Shown: positions 37,124 to 45,649, numbered from the stretch's first letter. The stretch is DNA of 64,000 nucleotides from Micromonospora sp. WMMD1120 (GCF_029626235.1 NZ_JARUBO010000005.1:3132501-3196500), one strand, 5' to 3'. Numbers and translations are program-made. The notes: generated by a model from the sequence alone, not told the origin.

Positions 37124-37221
37124 AGAGGGGTGGGGTGGGGAGAGGGGTGGGGTGGGGAGAGGGGTGGGATGGGGAGAGGGGTGGGATGGGGAGAGGGGCG
37201 GGATGGGGAGAGGGGCGGGGA
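37120..37221. repeat. 17-bp G-rich tandem repeat
   Basis: Five units of GGGGAGAGGGGTGGG(G/A)T start at 37120, 37137, 37154, 37171 and 37188, with a partial sixth at 37205. The G-richness runs on into the 3' end of the GlxA-type gene. Each unit carries three G-runs, so stable quadruplexes are likely on the + strand. Confidence 0.88.
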
Positions 37222-37236
37222 GAGGGCGGGGCGGGG

Positions 37237-38229
37237 TTACGGGGTGGGGGTTGGGGTGGGGCGGGGGTGGAAGGTTCGGCGGTAGGTGGTGGGGTTCACG
37301 CCGATGCGCTGGTGGAGTTGTTGGCGTAGGGCGGCGGTGGTGCCGAAGCCGCTGCGGTGGGCGATCTGGTCGACGCTGAGGTCGGTGGTCTCCAGCAGGA
37401 GGCGGGCGTGGTCGGTGCGCTGGTGCAGCAACCACTGCGCCGGACTCAGCCCGGTCTCCGAGCGGAAGCGGCGGGTGAACGTGCGCACGCTCATCCGCGC
37501 GTGCCCGGCCAGGTCGCGGAGCGCGATCGGCTCGTGTAGGCGCTGCCGGGCCCACTCCCGCGTGCCGGCGGTGCTGGTGTCGCTGGCCTTGGGCACCGGC
37601 TGCTCGATGTACTGCGCCTGCCCGCCGTCCCGCCACGGTGGCATCACGCACCGGCGGGCCGCCCGGTTGGCCACCTCGCTGCCGTGGTCGAGGCGGATGA
37701 CGTGCAGGCAGAGGTCGATGCCGGCCGCGACGCCGGCCGAGGTGAGCATCCGGTCGTCGGCGATGAAGAGTACGTCCGGGTCGACATCCACCAGGGGGTG
37801 CAGGCCGCGGAAGCGCTCGGCGTACGCCCAGTGGGTGGTCGCCCGACGGCCGTCGAGCAGGCCGGCGGCGGCCAGCACGAACGCCCCGGTGCAGATGGAC
37901 ATGATCCGGGCGCCCCGCTCGTACGCCGCGCGCAGCGCCGTGATCACCTCCGGCTCGACGGTGCCCGAGGACAGCACGGCGTCGTCGTGGATGCCGGGAA
38001 CGATCACCGTGTCGGCGGTGTCGAGCAGCTCCAGGCCGTGATCGGCGAGCACCTGGAAACCGGCGGTGCTGCGTACCGGCCGCCCGCCGGGCGTGCACAC
38101 CCGGACGTCGTAGAGGGGCGTCCCGTCGACGGCCCGGGCGGTGCTGAAGACCTGGGACGGGGTGCCGAGGTCCAGGCCGACCACCTGGTGCAGGGCGAGG
38201 ACGGCGATCCGGTGCGGGCGAACGGTCAT
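37237..38229 (-). CDS. GlxA-family regulator (DJ-1/PfpI domain plus AraC HTH)
   Basis: A 330-residue regulator. The N-terminal glutamine-amidotransferase-like domain opens HRIAVLALHQVVGLDLGTPS and keeps the Cys at the nucleophile elbow (IMSICTGAFVLAAAGLLDG); it is thought to sense a ligand. The C-terminal AraC double HTH reads LAGHARMSVRTFTRRFRSET, then LLETTDLSVDQIAHRSGFGT. Start ATG 38229, with ATG 38247 as an alternative. The last codons (PRPTPTPTP) come from the G-rich tract, so the C-terminus has probably been extended by repeat growth. It is divergent from an MFS gene, its likely target. Confidence 0.88.
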   Translation of the reverse strand: MTVRPHRIAVLALHQVVGLDLGTPSQVFSTARAVDGTPLYDVRVCTPGGRPVRSTAGFQVLADHGLELLDTADTVIVPGIHDDAVLSSGTVEPEVITALRAAYERGARIMSICTGAFVLAAAGLLDGRRATTHWAYAERFRGLHPLVDVDPDVLFIADDRMLTSAGVAAGIDLCLHVIRLDHGSEVANRAARRCVMPPWRDGGQAQYIEQPVPKASDTSTAGTREWARQRLHEPIALRDLAGHARMSVRTFTRRFRSETGLSPAQWLLHQRTDHARLLLETTDLSVDQIAHRSGFGTTAALRQQLHQRIGVNPTTYRRTFHPRPTPTPTP

Positions 38230-38299
38230 GGCCTGATTATTGCGCATGATGGCTTTCCGGCCACTCGTCGTGGTGAACGGGCGGCCACAGACTAGTCCC

Positions 38300-39604
38300 G
38301 TGACCAGGAACCGCCGTCTGCATCCCGCCTGGCTGGTCGCCGCCGTCGCCCTCGTGGCGCTGGTCGGCGCGGCCGGCTTCCGCGCCACCCCGTCGGTGCT
38401 GCTGCACCCGCTGCACGAGGAGTTCGGCTGGCCGCTCGCCACGATCTCCGCGGCCGTCTCGGTCAACCTGCTGCTCTACGGGCTCACTGCGCCGTTCGCG
38501 GCGGCCCTGATGGACCGGTTCGGCATCCGTCGGGTGGTGTCGGTGGCGCTGCTGCTGGTCGCCGCGGGCAGCGGGTTGACGGTCTTCATGAACGCGAGCT
38601 GGCAGCTCCTGCTCTGCTGGGGTGTGCTGGTCGGGCTGGGCACCGGGTCGATGGCCCTGGCGTTCGTGGCCACCGTCACCGGGCGTTGGTTCGTCCGGCG
38701 CAGGGGACTGGTCACCGGTGTGCTCACCGCCGGCGGGGCGGCGGGACAACTGGTGTTCCTGCCGCTGATCGCCGTCCTGGCCCGCGACCACGGCTGGCGC
38801 TCCGCCGCGCTCGTCGTGGCCGCAGCGGCGCTCGTGGTCGTACCCCTGGTGGTGTGGTTGTTGCGCGAGCATCCGGCGGATCTCGGCCTGCCCGCCTACG
38901 GCGCGACAGAGGTCGTAGCCGCGCCGCCGCCGAGCGGCGGCGCGGCGACCCGGGCGCTGGGCGCGCTGACGACGGCGGCCCGGACCCGGCCGTTCTGGCT
39001 GCTGGCCGGCGGGTTCGCGATCTGCGGCGCGACCACCAACGGCCTCGTCGGTACGCACTTCGTGCCGGCCGCGCACGACCACGGCATGCCGCAGACCACG
39101 GCGGCCGGGCTGCTCGCCCTGGTGGGGCTCTTCGACATCGTCGGCACGATCGCCTCCGGCTGGCTGACCGACCGGGTGGACAGCCGGGTGCTTCTCGGCA
39201 TGTACTACGCGCTGCGCGGAGCCTCGCTGCTGGTGCTGCCGAGCCTGTTCTCCGGCAGCGCCGAGCCGAGCATGCTGGTGTTCATCGTCTTCTACGGCCT
39301 GGACTGGGTGGCCACCGTGCCGCCGACGGTGGCGCTGTGCCGGGAGTACTTCGGGGGCGCCGGGGCTGTGGTGTTCGGTTGGGTGTTCGCCGCCCACCAA
39401 CTCGGCGCGGCGGTCGCGGCGACCGCCGCGGGGCTGGTGCGGGACCGGCTCGGTGACTACGCGCTGGCCTGGTACGTGGCGGGCGCGCTGTCGATCGGCG
39501 CGGCCGGGTTGTCGCTGCTGCTGCGCAGGCGACCGGGCGCGCCGGTGCCGGAGGCCGTGCTGGTGGCCGCGACCGCGCCGAAGGCGTGGAGCTTCCGGGG
39601 CTGA
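38300..39604 (+). CDS. MFS transporter
   Basis: A 434-residue major facilitator with 12 predicted TM helices. It has the inter-helix 2/3 loop motif ALMDRFGIRRVVSVALL and the long central loop after LREHPADLGLP, a sequence common in the monocarboxylate/oxalate-formate antiporter branch. It probably moves a small organic anion. Start GTG 38300 gives the usual N-terminus; ATG 38246 is also in frame and adds 18 residues. It shares a short AT-rich divergent promoter region with the GlxA-type regulator. Confidence 0.85.
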   Translation: MTRNRRLHPAWLVAAVALVALVGAAGFRATPSVLLHPLHEEFGWPLATISAAVSVNLLLYGLTAPFAAALMDRFGIRRVVSVALLLVAAGSGLTVFMNASWQLLLCWGVLVGLGTGSMALAFVATVTGRWFVRRRGLVTGVLTAGGAAGQLVFLPLIAVLARDHGWRSAALVVAAAALVVVPLVVWLLREHPADLGLPAYGATEVVAAPPPSGGAATRALGALTTAARTRPFWLLAGGFAICGATTNGLVGTHFVPAAHDHGMPQTTAAGLLALVGLFDIVGTIASGWLTDRVDSRVLLGMYYALRGASLLVLPSLFSGSAEPSMLVFIVFYGLDWVATVPPTVALCREYFGGAGAVVFGWVFAAHQLGAAVAATAAGLVRDRLGDYALAWYVAGALSIGAAGLSLLLRRRPGAPVPEAVLVAATAPKAWSFRG

Positions 39605-39623
39605 GGCGCGACGGGCCGGCCGG

Positions 39624-40334
39624 TCAGCCCAGCGTCCACTGCTGGGCGGGCCGGCCGTCGCACGGACGCTGCCGGACGTCGTCGTCGGCCTCGTCACCGT
39701 CGTCGTCGGCCTGCCCGCACTTGCCACTGTGCGCCGCGACCAGCAGCACCGGGCCGGTGCCGGTGGCGGCCAGCCGCCACTGCTGGTTGGCGCCGCCGTG
39801 GCAGGGGAACTGGAGCAACCGGGTGCCGTCGTCGGCGCTGCCGCCCTCCACGTCGAGGCACTGCCCGTAGGCGGCGTTGGTCAACGTCACCACGTCCGCG
39901 CCGGCCGGGTTGACCACCCACTGCTGCTCCGGCCCGCCGGTGCAGACGGCCAGCTCGGCCTCGGCCCGTTCGCCGTCGCCGTCGAGGCCCAGGCAGAGCC
40001 CCGAGGCGGCGCGCAGCACCCGGGGTCCGGTGGGCGGACCGGCAGAGGTGCTGGGGGACGGCTCGGCCGACGGGGTCGGGCTCGGCTCCTCCGACGGGGG
40101 CGGCGGTTCCGGCGTGCTGGTCGGCGTGCCGGCGGTCGCCGGCACTGTCGGAGTGTCGTCGGCGTCGAACAGGCCGGTGGCGAACGCCACCCCGAGGAGC
40201 GCGCCGACGACCCCGACCGCCACCGCGACCCGGAGCAGCGGATCGGCCAGCGGTCCGGAGCGGTGCGCCCGGTGCCCGCCGTAGACGGTGCCGGCGGGTG
40301 CGGGACGTTCCTCGGGCGCGGGCATAGCCGCCAT
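39624..40334 (-). CDS. Membrane-anchored ricin B-type lectin protein
   Basis: A 236-residue protein. A cytoplasmic N-terminus of about 32 residues is followed by a TM helix (LLRVAVAVGVVGALLGVAFA), a Pro/Ser/Thr/Glu linker and a C-terminal beta-trefoil RICIN domain with QxW signatures: EQQWVVNP, NQQWRLAAT and AQQWTLG. Cys pairs such as SGLCLGLDG/ELAVCTGG fit the trefoil disulfides. It should display a sugar-binding lectin outside the membrane. Start ATG 40334; GTG 40340 is also possible. It converges with the MFS gene. Confidence 0.85.
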   Translation of the reverse strand: MAAMPAPEERPAPAGTVYGGHRAHRSGPLADPLLRVAVAVGVVGALLGVAFATGLFDADDTPTVPATAGTPTSTPEPPPPSEEPSPTPSAEPSPSTSAGPPTGPRVLRAASGLCLGLDGDGERAEAELAVCTGGPEQQWVVNPAGADVVTLTNAAYGQCLDVEGGSADDGTRLLQFPCHGGANQQWRLAATGTGPVLLVAAHSGKCGQADDDGDEADDDVRQRPCDGRPAQQWTLG

Positions 40335-40387
40335 CCTCACCCATGACGTCGCGCCGGAGCCAGTCCGCCGGTGTGGGCCCGCAGCGG

Positions 40388-40858
40388 TCAGCGCACGGGT
40401 GGGAGGTCGGTGACGTCGGCCACCGTGGCGTCGAGGGCGGCGATCGCGGCGTCGGCGTCGACGGCGATGGCGAGGCCGCGCTCGCCGGCGCCCAACGTGA
40501 TCTCCCGGCCGCGCAGCCGCTCGTCGGCGATCACCGGCCAGGCGGTGCTCGCGCCGAACGGGGTGATGGTGCCGCGCTCGTAGCCGGTGGCGGCCAGCGC
40601 GCCCGCCGCGTCGGGCATGGACAGCCGGTGTACGCCGAGCAGTGCGCGCAGCTTGGGCCAGGAGATCACCCGGTCGCCCGGGGTGAGCACGAATAGGTGA
40701 TCATCCGCACTCCGGCGGACCACGATCGTCTTGACCACGTCGGCGACTGTCACTCCCCGGGCCGCGGCGGCCTCCGCGAGGCTGCCGACCGCGCCGTGGC
40801 TGACCAGGCGGTACGGCAGTCCGGCGGCGTCCAGGGCGGTGATCGCTGGCGATGGCAT
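40388..40858 (-). CDS. YbaK/EbsC-type aminoacyl-tRNA deacylase
   Basis: A 156-residue single-domain trans-editing protein that hydrolyses mischarged aminoacyl-tRNA such as Cys-tRNA(Pro). The family pattern is clear: YRLVSHGAVGSLAEAAAARG, VVKTIVVRRSADDHLFVLTP with the catalytic Lys, GVHRLSMPDAAGALAATGYE, and the glycine-rich GTITPFGAS. ATG 40858 follows TACCGT (40871-40866 on the complement) by 7 nt, a leaderless arrangement. It is divergent from the bfaA-like gene. Confidence 0.88.
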   Translation of the reverse strand: MPSPAITALDAAGLPYRLVSHGAVGSLAEAAAARGVTVADVVKTIVVRRSADDHLFVLTPGDRVISWPKLRALLGVHRLSMPDAAGALAATGYERGTITPFGASTAWPVIADERLRGREITLGAGERGLAIAVDADAAIAALDATVADVTDLPPVR

Positions 40859-40951
40859 GCAGGCCACGGTAGCCGGTAGGCCCGGCGGGGGACGGGAAAC
40901 TGCCCCGGCCGACATCCCACGGTTTGCGAACGGCGAGCGTAAGGTCAGCTC

Positions 40952-42349
40952 ATGCGCGCTGAGCGTGTGGATCACCCGATTGACCATGATCAAGCGGTGG
41001 ACACGCTGCGGCGGTCGTACGCCGCGGTGCCCACGGGCGAGCCTGTCCGGCTCGCCAAACGGACCTCCAACCTGTTCCGTCCCCGGTCCGCTCCGCGGGT
41101 TCCGGGGCTCGACGTGAGTGCCCTGAACGGCGTGCTGTCGGTCGACCCGGTCGGCCGCACCGCCGACGTGCAGGGCATGTGCACCTACGAGGACCTTGTC
41201 GACGCGACGCTGCCGCACCGGCTGATGCCGCTGGTGGTGCCGCAACTACGCACGATCACGCTGGGTGGCGCGGTGACCGGCCTCGGGATCGAGTCGACCT
41301 CGTTCCGCAACGGGCTGCCGCACGAGTCGGTACGGGAGCTGGACGTGCTCACCGGCACCGGTGAGATCGTCACCGCCCGGCCCGACAACGAGCACGCCGA
41401 CCTGTTCACCGCGTTCCCCAACTCGTTGGGCAGCCTCGGCTACGCCACCCGGCTGCGCATCGAGCTGCAACCGGTCGGCCGCTACGTGGCCCTGCGCAAC
41501 GTCCGGTTCACCCGGTTGGAGGCGCTCGCCGACGCGATCGCGGAGGTCACCGCCACCCGGAGCTGGGCCGGCGAGCCGGTGGACGCGATGGACGGGGTGA
41601 TGTTCAGCCCCGGCGAGGCGTACCTGGTCCTCGCCACGTTCACCGACGCGGCCGACCCGCCCAGCGACTACACCGGCCAGGAGATCTACTACCGGTCGCT
41701 GCGTCGGCGTACCCGCGACACGCTCACCGCGTACGACTACCTGTGGCGGTGGGACACCGACTGGTTCTGGTGCTCGGCGGCCTTCGGCGCGCAGCACCCG
41801 GTGGTGCGCAGGCTCTGGCCGGCGCGCTACCGGCGCAGCGACTTCTACCACCGACTGGTCCGCCTGGAGCACCGACACCAGGTGGCGGCCCGGATCGACA
41901 GGCTGCGGGGGCAGCCGGCCCGGGAGCGGGTGGTGCAGGACGTGGAGATCCCGCTGGACCGTACCGCGGACTTCCTGCGCTGGTTCGCCGGCGCGGTGGG
42001 GATGACCCCGGTGTGGTTGTGCCCGTTGCGACTGCGGGAGCCGGCGGGTCCCGGCTCGGCGCGGTCGTGGCCGCTGTATCCCCTCCGGCCGGGGCAGGAC
42101 TACGTCAACATTGGGTTCTGGGGGAGCGTGCCGATCGCGCCGGACGCCGCCGACGGCGACGTCAACCGCACGATCGAACGCAGGGTGTCCGAGCTGGGCG
42201 GCCACAAGTCGCTCTACTCCGACGCGTACTACGACCGGGACGCCTTCGATCGCCTGTACGGCGGCGACACGTGGCGGGCGGTGAAAGACCGCTACGACCC
42301 GGACCACCGGCTGACGGGACTGTACGAAAAGGCGGTAGCACGAGCATGA
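40952..42349 (+). CDS. bfaA: FAD-binding oxidoreductase, BfaA/TmsA-like (10-methyl fatty acid synthesis)
   Basis: A 465-residue flavoprotein with a PCMH FAD domain (AKRTSNLFRPR, GMCTYEDLVDATLPHRLMPL, TITLGGAVTGLGIESTSFRNG) and a DHCR24-like substrate domain. In mycobacteria and Corynebacteriales, as I recall, such an enzyme (BfaA/TmsA) reduces the 10-methylene intermediate made by the adjacent methyltransferase to give 10-methylstearic (tuberculostearic) acid. The gene order and the 4-bp ATGA overlap support the same role here. ATG 40952 lies 6 nt after TAAGGT, so the mRNA is probably leaderless. Confidence 0.85.
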   Translation: MRAERVDHPIDHDQAVDTLRRSYAAVPTGEPVRLAKRTSNLFRPRSAPRVPGLDVSALNGVLSVDPVGRTADVQGMCTYEDLVDATLPHRLMPLVVPQLRTITLGGAVTGLGIESTSFRNGLPHESVRELDVLTGTGEIVTARPDNEHADLFTAFPNSLGSLGYATRLRIELQPVGRYVALRNVRFTRLEALADAIAEVTATRSWAGEPVDAMDGVMFSPGEAYLVLATFTDAADPPSDYTGQEIYYRSLRRRTRDTLTAYDYLWRWDTDWFWCSAAFGAQHPVVRRLWPARYRRSDFYHRLVRLEHRHQVAARIDRLRGQPARERVVQDVEIPLDRTADFLRWFAGAVGMTPVWLCPLRLREPAGPGSARSWPLYPLRPGQDYVNIGFWGSVPIAPDAADGDVNRTIERRVSELGGHKSLYSDAYYDRDAFDRLYGGDTWRAVKDRYDPDHRLTGLYEKAVARA

Positions 42350-43689
42350 GCCTGACCGACAGAGATCAGGGGGCGGCGAGCGTCCCCGCCACCCCGCCGG
42401 CGGGGGGCCGGCGCACGGGTCCGACGGTCGCGGACGTCGTCCGGGCGGTCACCGCCGGGCCGCTTCCGGTGCGGATCACCGGGTACGACGGCAGCGCCGT
42501 CGGCCCGTCCGACGCGGGCATCACCCTGGCGGTCCGTTCCGAGCGTGGGCTGTCGTACCTGCTCACCGCGCCCGGCGACCTGGGCATGGCTCGGGCGTAC
42601 GTCAGCGGCGACCTGGCGTTGCAGGGGGTGCACCCGGGCGACCCGTACGAGGCGTTGCGGGTGCTCAAGGACGAGCTGCGGTTGCGCCCGCCGTCGCTGG
42701 CCGACGGGCTGGCGCTGGTCCGGGGGCTGGGCTGGGAGCGGCTGTTGCCGCCACCGGCGCCACCGCAGGAGGCGCAGCCCCGGTGGAAGCGGGTGATGAA
42801 CGGGCTGCGGCACTCGCGGGTCCGGGACAGCACGGCGATCTCGCACCACTACGACGTCTCCAACGCCTTCTACGAGAAGGTGCTCGGTCCGTCGATGACG
42901 TACACCTGCGCGGTCTTCCGGTCTCCGGACGACACGCTGGAGCAGGCCCAGGCGGCGAAGTACGACCTGGTCGCCGGCAAGTTGGCGCTGAAGCAGGGGA
43001 TGCGCCTGCTCGACGTGGGCTGCGGCTGGGGCGGCATGGTGCGGCACGCGGCGCGCGAGTACGGCGTCAAGGCGCTCGGCGTCACCCTGTCCAAGGCGCA
43101 GGCGCAGTGGGCCCAGGCCGCGATCGAGCGGGAGGGGCTGGGCGAGCTGGCCGAGGTGCGCCACATGGACTACCGGGACGCGCCGGCGGAGCGGTTCGAC
43201 GCCATCTCCTCGATCGGCCTGACCGAGCACATCGGGGTCCGTAACTACCCGACCTACTTCGGGGCGTTGCGCGGTCGGTTGCGCCAGGGCGGGCGGCTGC
43301 TCAACCACTGCATCACGCGCGCGGACAACCGGGCGCCGCACCGCTCCGGCGCGTTCATCGACAGGTACGTCTTTCCCGACGGTGAGCTGGCCGGTCCGGG
43401 TCGGTTGATCAGCGAGATCCACGACGCCGGGCTGGAGGTGCACCATGAGGAGAACCTGCGTCAGCACTACGCGCTGACGCTGGCCGCCTGGTGCCGCAAC
43501 CTGGTCGAGAACTGGGACTTCTGCGTCTCGGAGGTGGGCGCGGGGACCGCCCGGGTGTGGGGGTTGTACATGGCCGGGTCGCGGATGGCGTTCGAGCGCA
43601 ACGGCATCCAGCTGCACCAGGTGCTCGCGACCCACAACGGGCCGGACGGTGTGAACGGCTACCCGTTGCGGCCGGACTGGTTGCCCTGA
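42346..43689 (+). CDS. bfaB: Cyclopropane-synthase-type fatty acid methyltransferase, BfaB/TmsB-like
   Basis: A 447-residue SAM-dependent enzyme of the cyclopropane-fatty-acyl-phospholipid synthase family. The N-terminal lipid-binding domain is followed by ISHHYDVSNAFYEKVLGPSM, CAVFRSPDDTLEQAQAAKYD, the SAM loop LLDVGCGWGGM and EHIGVRNYPTYF. Next to a bfaA-like gene, it most likely transfers a methylene from SAM to the oleoyl chain of phospholipids as the first step of 10-methyl branching. A plain cyclopropane synthase is the alternative. A terminator follows. Confidence 0.85.
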   Translation: MSLTDRDQGAASVPATPPAGGRRTGPTVADVVRAVTAGPLPVRITGYDGSAVGPSDAGITLAVRSERGLSYLLTAPGDLGMARAYVSGDLALQGVHPGDPYEALRVLKDELRLRPPSLADGLALVRGLGWERLLPPPAPPQEAQPRWKRVMNGLRHSRVRDSTAISHHYDVSNAFYEKVLGPSMTYTCAVFRSPDDTLEQAQAAKYDLVAGKLALKQGMRLLDVGCGWGGMVRHAAREYGVKALGVTLSKAQAQWAQAAIEREGLGELAEVRHMDYRDAPAERFDAISSIGLTEHIGVRNYPTYFGALRGRLRQGGRLLNHCITRADNRAPHRSGAFIDRYVFPDGELAGPGRLISEIHDAGLEVHHEENLRQHYALTLAAWCRNLVENWDFCVSEVGAGTARVWGLYMAGSRMAFERNGIQLHQVLATHNGPDGVNGYPLRPDWLP

Positions 43690-43710
43690 CCATCCGCTGA
43701 CCGCCACCTG

Positions 43711-43741
43711 AAGCCGCGCCGGACACGTCGGCGCGGCTTTT
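43711..43741 (+). terminator. Hairpin terminator after the bfaAB pair
   Basis: AAGCCGCGCCG (43711-43721) pairs perfectly with 43729-43739 around a 7-nt loop and is followed by TT. Confidence 0.8.
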
Positions 43742-43751
43742 GGCGAAGCCA

Positions 43752-43789
43752 TTGACAAAGAAGTTTTGTACGTACAAACTGATTTTGCC
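43752..43789 (+). promoter_or_regulatory. Promoter with 14-bp palindromic operator
   Basis: TTGACA at 43752-43757 is a consensus -35. TTTGTACGTACAAA at 43765-43778 is a perfect palindrome covering the spacer and -10 area, ending 12 bases before ATG 43790. It is probably the autoregulatory site of the HTH protein that follows. Confidence 0.65.
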
Positions 43790-44347
43790 ATGAGAGAGAT
43801 CCTGTACCTGGAGCAGATCGAGCAGGCCGAGGTCCTGCTCAAGCCGCAGCGCGTGGAGGTGCTGCGGCAACTATCCGAACCGCGCACCTGCACCGAGGTC
43901 GCGAACCGACTCGACCAGACGCCCCAGCGCGTCTACTACCACGTCAAGCAGCTCGTCGCCGCCGGCCTGGTCGAGCTGGTCAACGAGCGCAAGGTCCGGG
44001 GCATCACCGAGGGCATCTACCAGGCCGTCGCCCGGTCCTACTGGCTGTCCCCACGCCTGGTCGGCCGGATCGGGCTGCGCAAGGCCCGCGACGAGCTGAG
44101 CCTGGGCTACCTGCTCGACCTGATGGAGGAGGTGCAGGCCGACATCGCCGCCCTGGACCGGGCGGCGCCCGAGCTGCCCTCGATCGGGGTGTCCGGCCAG
44201 ATCCGGGTGCCCGCCGAGCAGCGCCAACAGTTCATGCACGACCTGCGAACCGCACTGCAGGACCTGTTCACCCGCTACGGCGGCAGCGAAGGCGACGCCT
44301 TCAAGCTGGCCGTCGCCTGCTATCCGAAAGGCAACGACAATGAGTGA
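43790..44347 (+). CDS. ArsR-like winged HTH regulator
   Basis: A 185-residue regulator beginning MREILYLEQIEQAEVLLKPQ. The winged HTH is RVEVLRQLSEPRTCTEVANR, then LDQTPQRVYYHVKQLVAAGL with the wing VELVNERKVRGITEGIY. A helical C-terminal half follows (LGYLLDLMEEVQADIAALDR). The ATG start follows a promoter with a strong palindrome. It overlaps the next gene by 8 bases; regulator plus SRPBCC-protein operons of this type are common in actinobacteria. Confidence 0.85.
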   Translation: MREILYLEQIEQAEVLLKPQRVEVLRQLSEPRTCTEVANRLDQTPQRVYYHVKQLVAAGLVELVNERKVRGITEGIYQAVARSYWLSPRLVGRIGLRKARDELSLGYLLDLMEEVQADIAALDRAAPELPSIGVSGQIRVPAEQRQQFMHDLRTALQDLFTRYGGSEGDAFKLAVACYPKGNDNE

Positions 44348-45209
44348 GCCGATGATCATCCGGGCCCGTCTCTCCGCGCCCGTCGGGCGTGTCCGCCAGG
44401 CCCTGACCGACCCGGCCGAGCTGCGTCTCTGGCTGGCCGAGCACGCCGAGGTCGAGCTGCCCGAGCGGTACGGGTTCTGGGGCCGCTACACGCCGGAGGG
44501 CGACGCCCCGCACCAGCGGCTGCTGCACGCCGACGACGACACCCTGCGCTTCGGCTGGCTGCTCGACGGGGTGGAGACCACCACCGAGTTCCAGTTGACC
44601 GCCGAGGGCCCCGACAGCACCATCCTGACCCTGACCCAGAGCCACTTCGACTTCAACGAGGCGATGACCGGTTCCAGCATCCGGGGTGTGCTCCAGACGT
44701 ACTGGTCGCTGGCCATCGCCAACCTCGCCGCCCACCTGGAGGGCAAGCCGCTGCTGCCGCGCACCGACTTCACCTCCGCCGACCTGCGGGGCGAGCTGGT
44801 CATCGCCGCGCCCGCCGACAAGGTGTGGGAGTCGCTGACCGACTCCGAGCAGGCCAGCGCCTGGTTCGGCTACCCGATCGGCATCGAGCCCTGGGTCGGC
44901 GGCCGCTACGCCATGGGCGGCTTCGAGACCGGTTACGCCGCCAAGATCGTCGACCTGGAGCCCGGCCGGCGGATGTCCGTCGACTGGGGACCGACCGGTG
45001 TCACCAACTGGGAGCTGGCCGAGTCCGACGGGCGGACCACGCTGACCTTCGTGCAGAGCGGCTTCGACGAGGCCAACCCCCCGTACGGCGCCTGGAGCGG
45101 GTCGGTGGCCGGGCTGTTCGAGCTGCGCCGCTTCCACGAGGTGCCGAACTGGCAGCCGATCTGGATCTCCGAGGAGATCCCCGGCCTGGAGCCCGCGCCG
45201 GCGAGCTGA
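44340..45209 (+). CDS. Double SRPBCC (AHSA1-like) domain protein
   Basis: A 289-residue protein with two tandem START/Bet v 1-like domains of the AHSA1 kind. The first covers residues about 5-140 (IIRARLSAPVGRVRQALTDP and LTLTQSHFDF). The second covers about 150-270 (LVIAAPADKVWESLTDSEQA and LTFVQSGFDEAN). These domains form a hydrophobic ligand pocket; a ligand is not known. Co-expressed with the HTH regulator whose end it overlaps. Start ATG 44340. Confidence 0.87.
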   Translation: MSEPMIIRARLSAPVGRVRQALTDPAELRLWLAEHAEVELPERYGFWGRYTPEGDAPHQRLLHADDDTLRFGWLLDGVETTTEFQLTAEGPDSTILTLTQSHFDFNEAMTGSSIRGVLQTYWSLAIANLAAHLEGKPLLPRTDFTSADLRGELVIAAPADKVWESLTDSEQASAWFGYPIGIEPWVGGRYAMGGFETGYAAKIVDLEPGRRMSVDWGPTGVTNWELAESDGRTTLTFVQSGFDEANPPYGAWSGSVAGLFELRRFHEVPNWQPIWISEEIPGLEPAPAS

Positions 45210-45235
45210 CGGCTCCCGCCCCGTCCGGACCGCTT

Positions 45236-45308
45236 GATCGTGCTCGATCAAGGATGCAGTGGCCTCGTTCGCTCCCCGAGGGCACTACATCCCGGATCGA
45301 GCACGATC
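45236..45308. repeat. Intergenic hairpin element 4
   Basis: GATCGTGCTCGATC (45236-45249) is perfectly inverted at 45295-45308. Inner segments (GGATGCAGTG with CACTACATCC, and CCTCG with CGAGG) also pair, giving one long cruciform between two convergent genes. Confidence 0.85.
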
Positions 45309-45331
45309 TCGTCGGGAGGGGCGACGGCGAT

Positions 45332-45649
45332 TCACGCGATGGCCGCGATGTCGCCGTCGTCGAAGTAGATCGCCTGGTGCAGCCGGCCGCCGAGGGCGGC
45401 AGCGTACCGCGCGACCACTTCCTGGCCGGAGATCCGGCCCTGCTCGATCTGGGACACCCGACCCTTGGTCACGCCCATCCGGTCAGCGATCTGTTGTTGG
45501 GTGAAGCCGCGGGAGCGTCGGACCTCCGCGAGGCGGTGCCCGACCACCTGCGCGAGCAGTTCCTGCTTGCCCTCATCGACGGCTGCCTCTCCGCCAGCGC
45601 GCTGCACGTACTCGGCCCGGATATCCGTCCACCGCACGTGACCACTCAC
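45332..45649 (-). CDS. XRE-family antitoxin (HigA-like)
   Basis: A 105-residue DNA-binding protein with the HTH LAEVRRSRGFTQQQIADRMG VTKGRVSQIEQGRI. The N-terminal part (VRWTDIRAEYVQ) probably wraps the toxin. The C-terminus (LHQAIYFDDGDIAAIA) is short and acidic. The GTG start overlaps the toxin stop (GTGA). It should neutralise the toxin and repress the operon. Confidence 0.87.
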   Translation of the reverse strand: MSGHVRWTDIRAEYVQRAGGEAAVDEGKQELLAQVVGHRLAEVRRSRGFTQQQIADRMGVTKGRVSQIEQGRISGQEVVARYAAALGGRLHQAIYFDDGDIAAIA

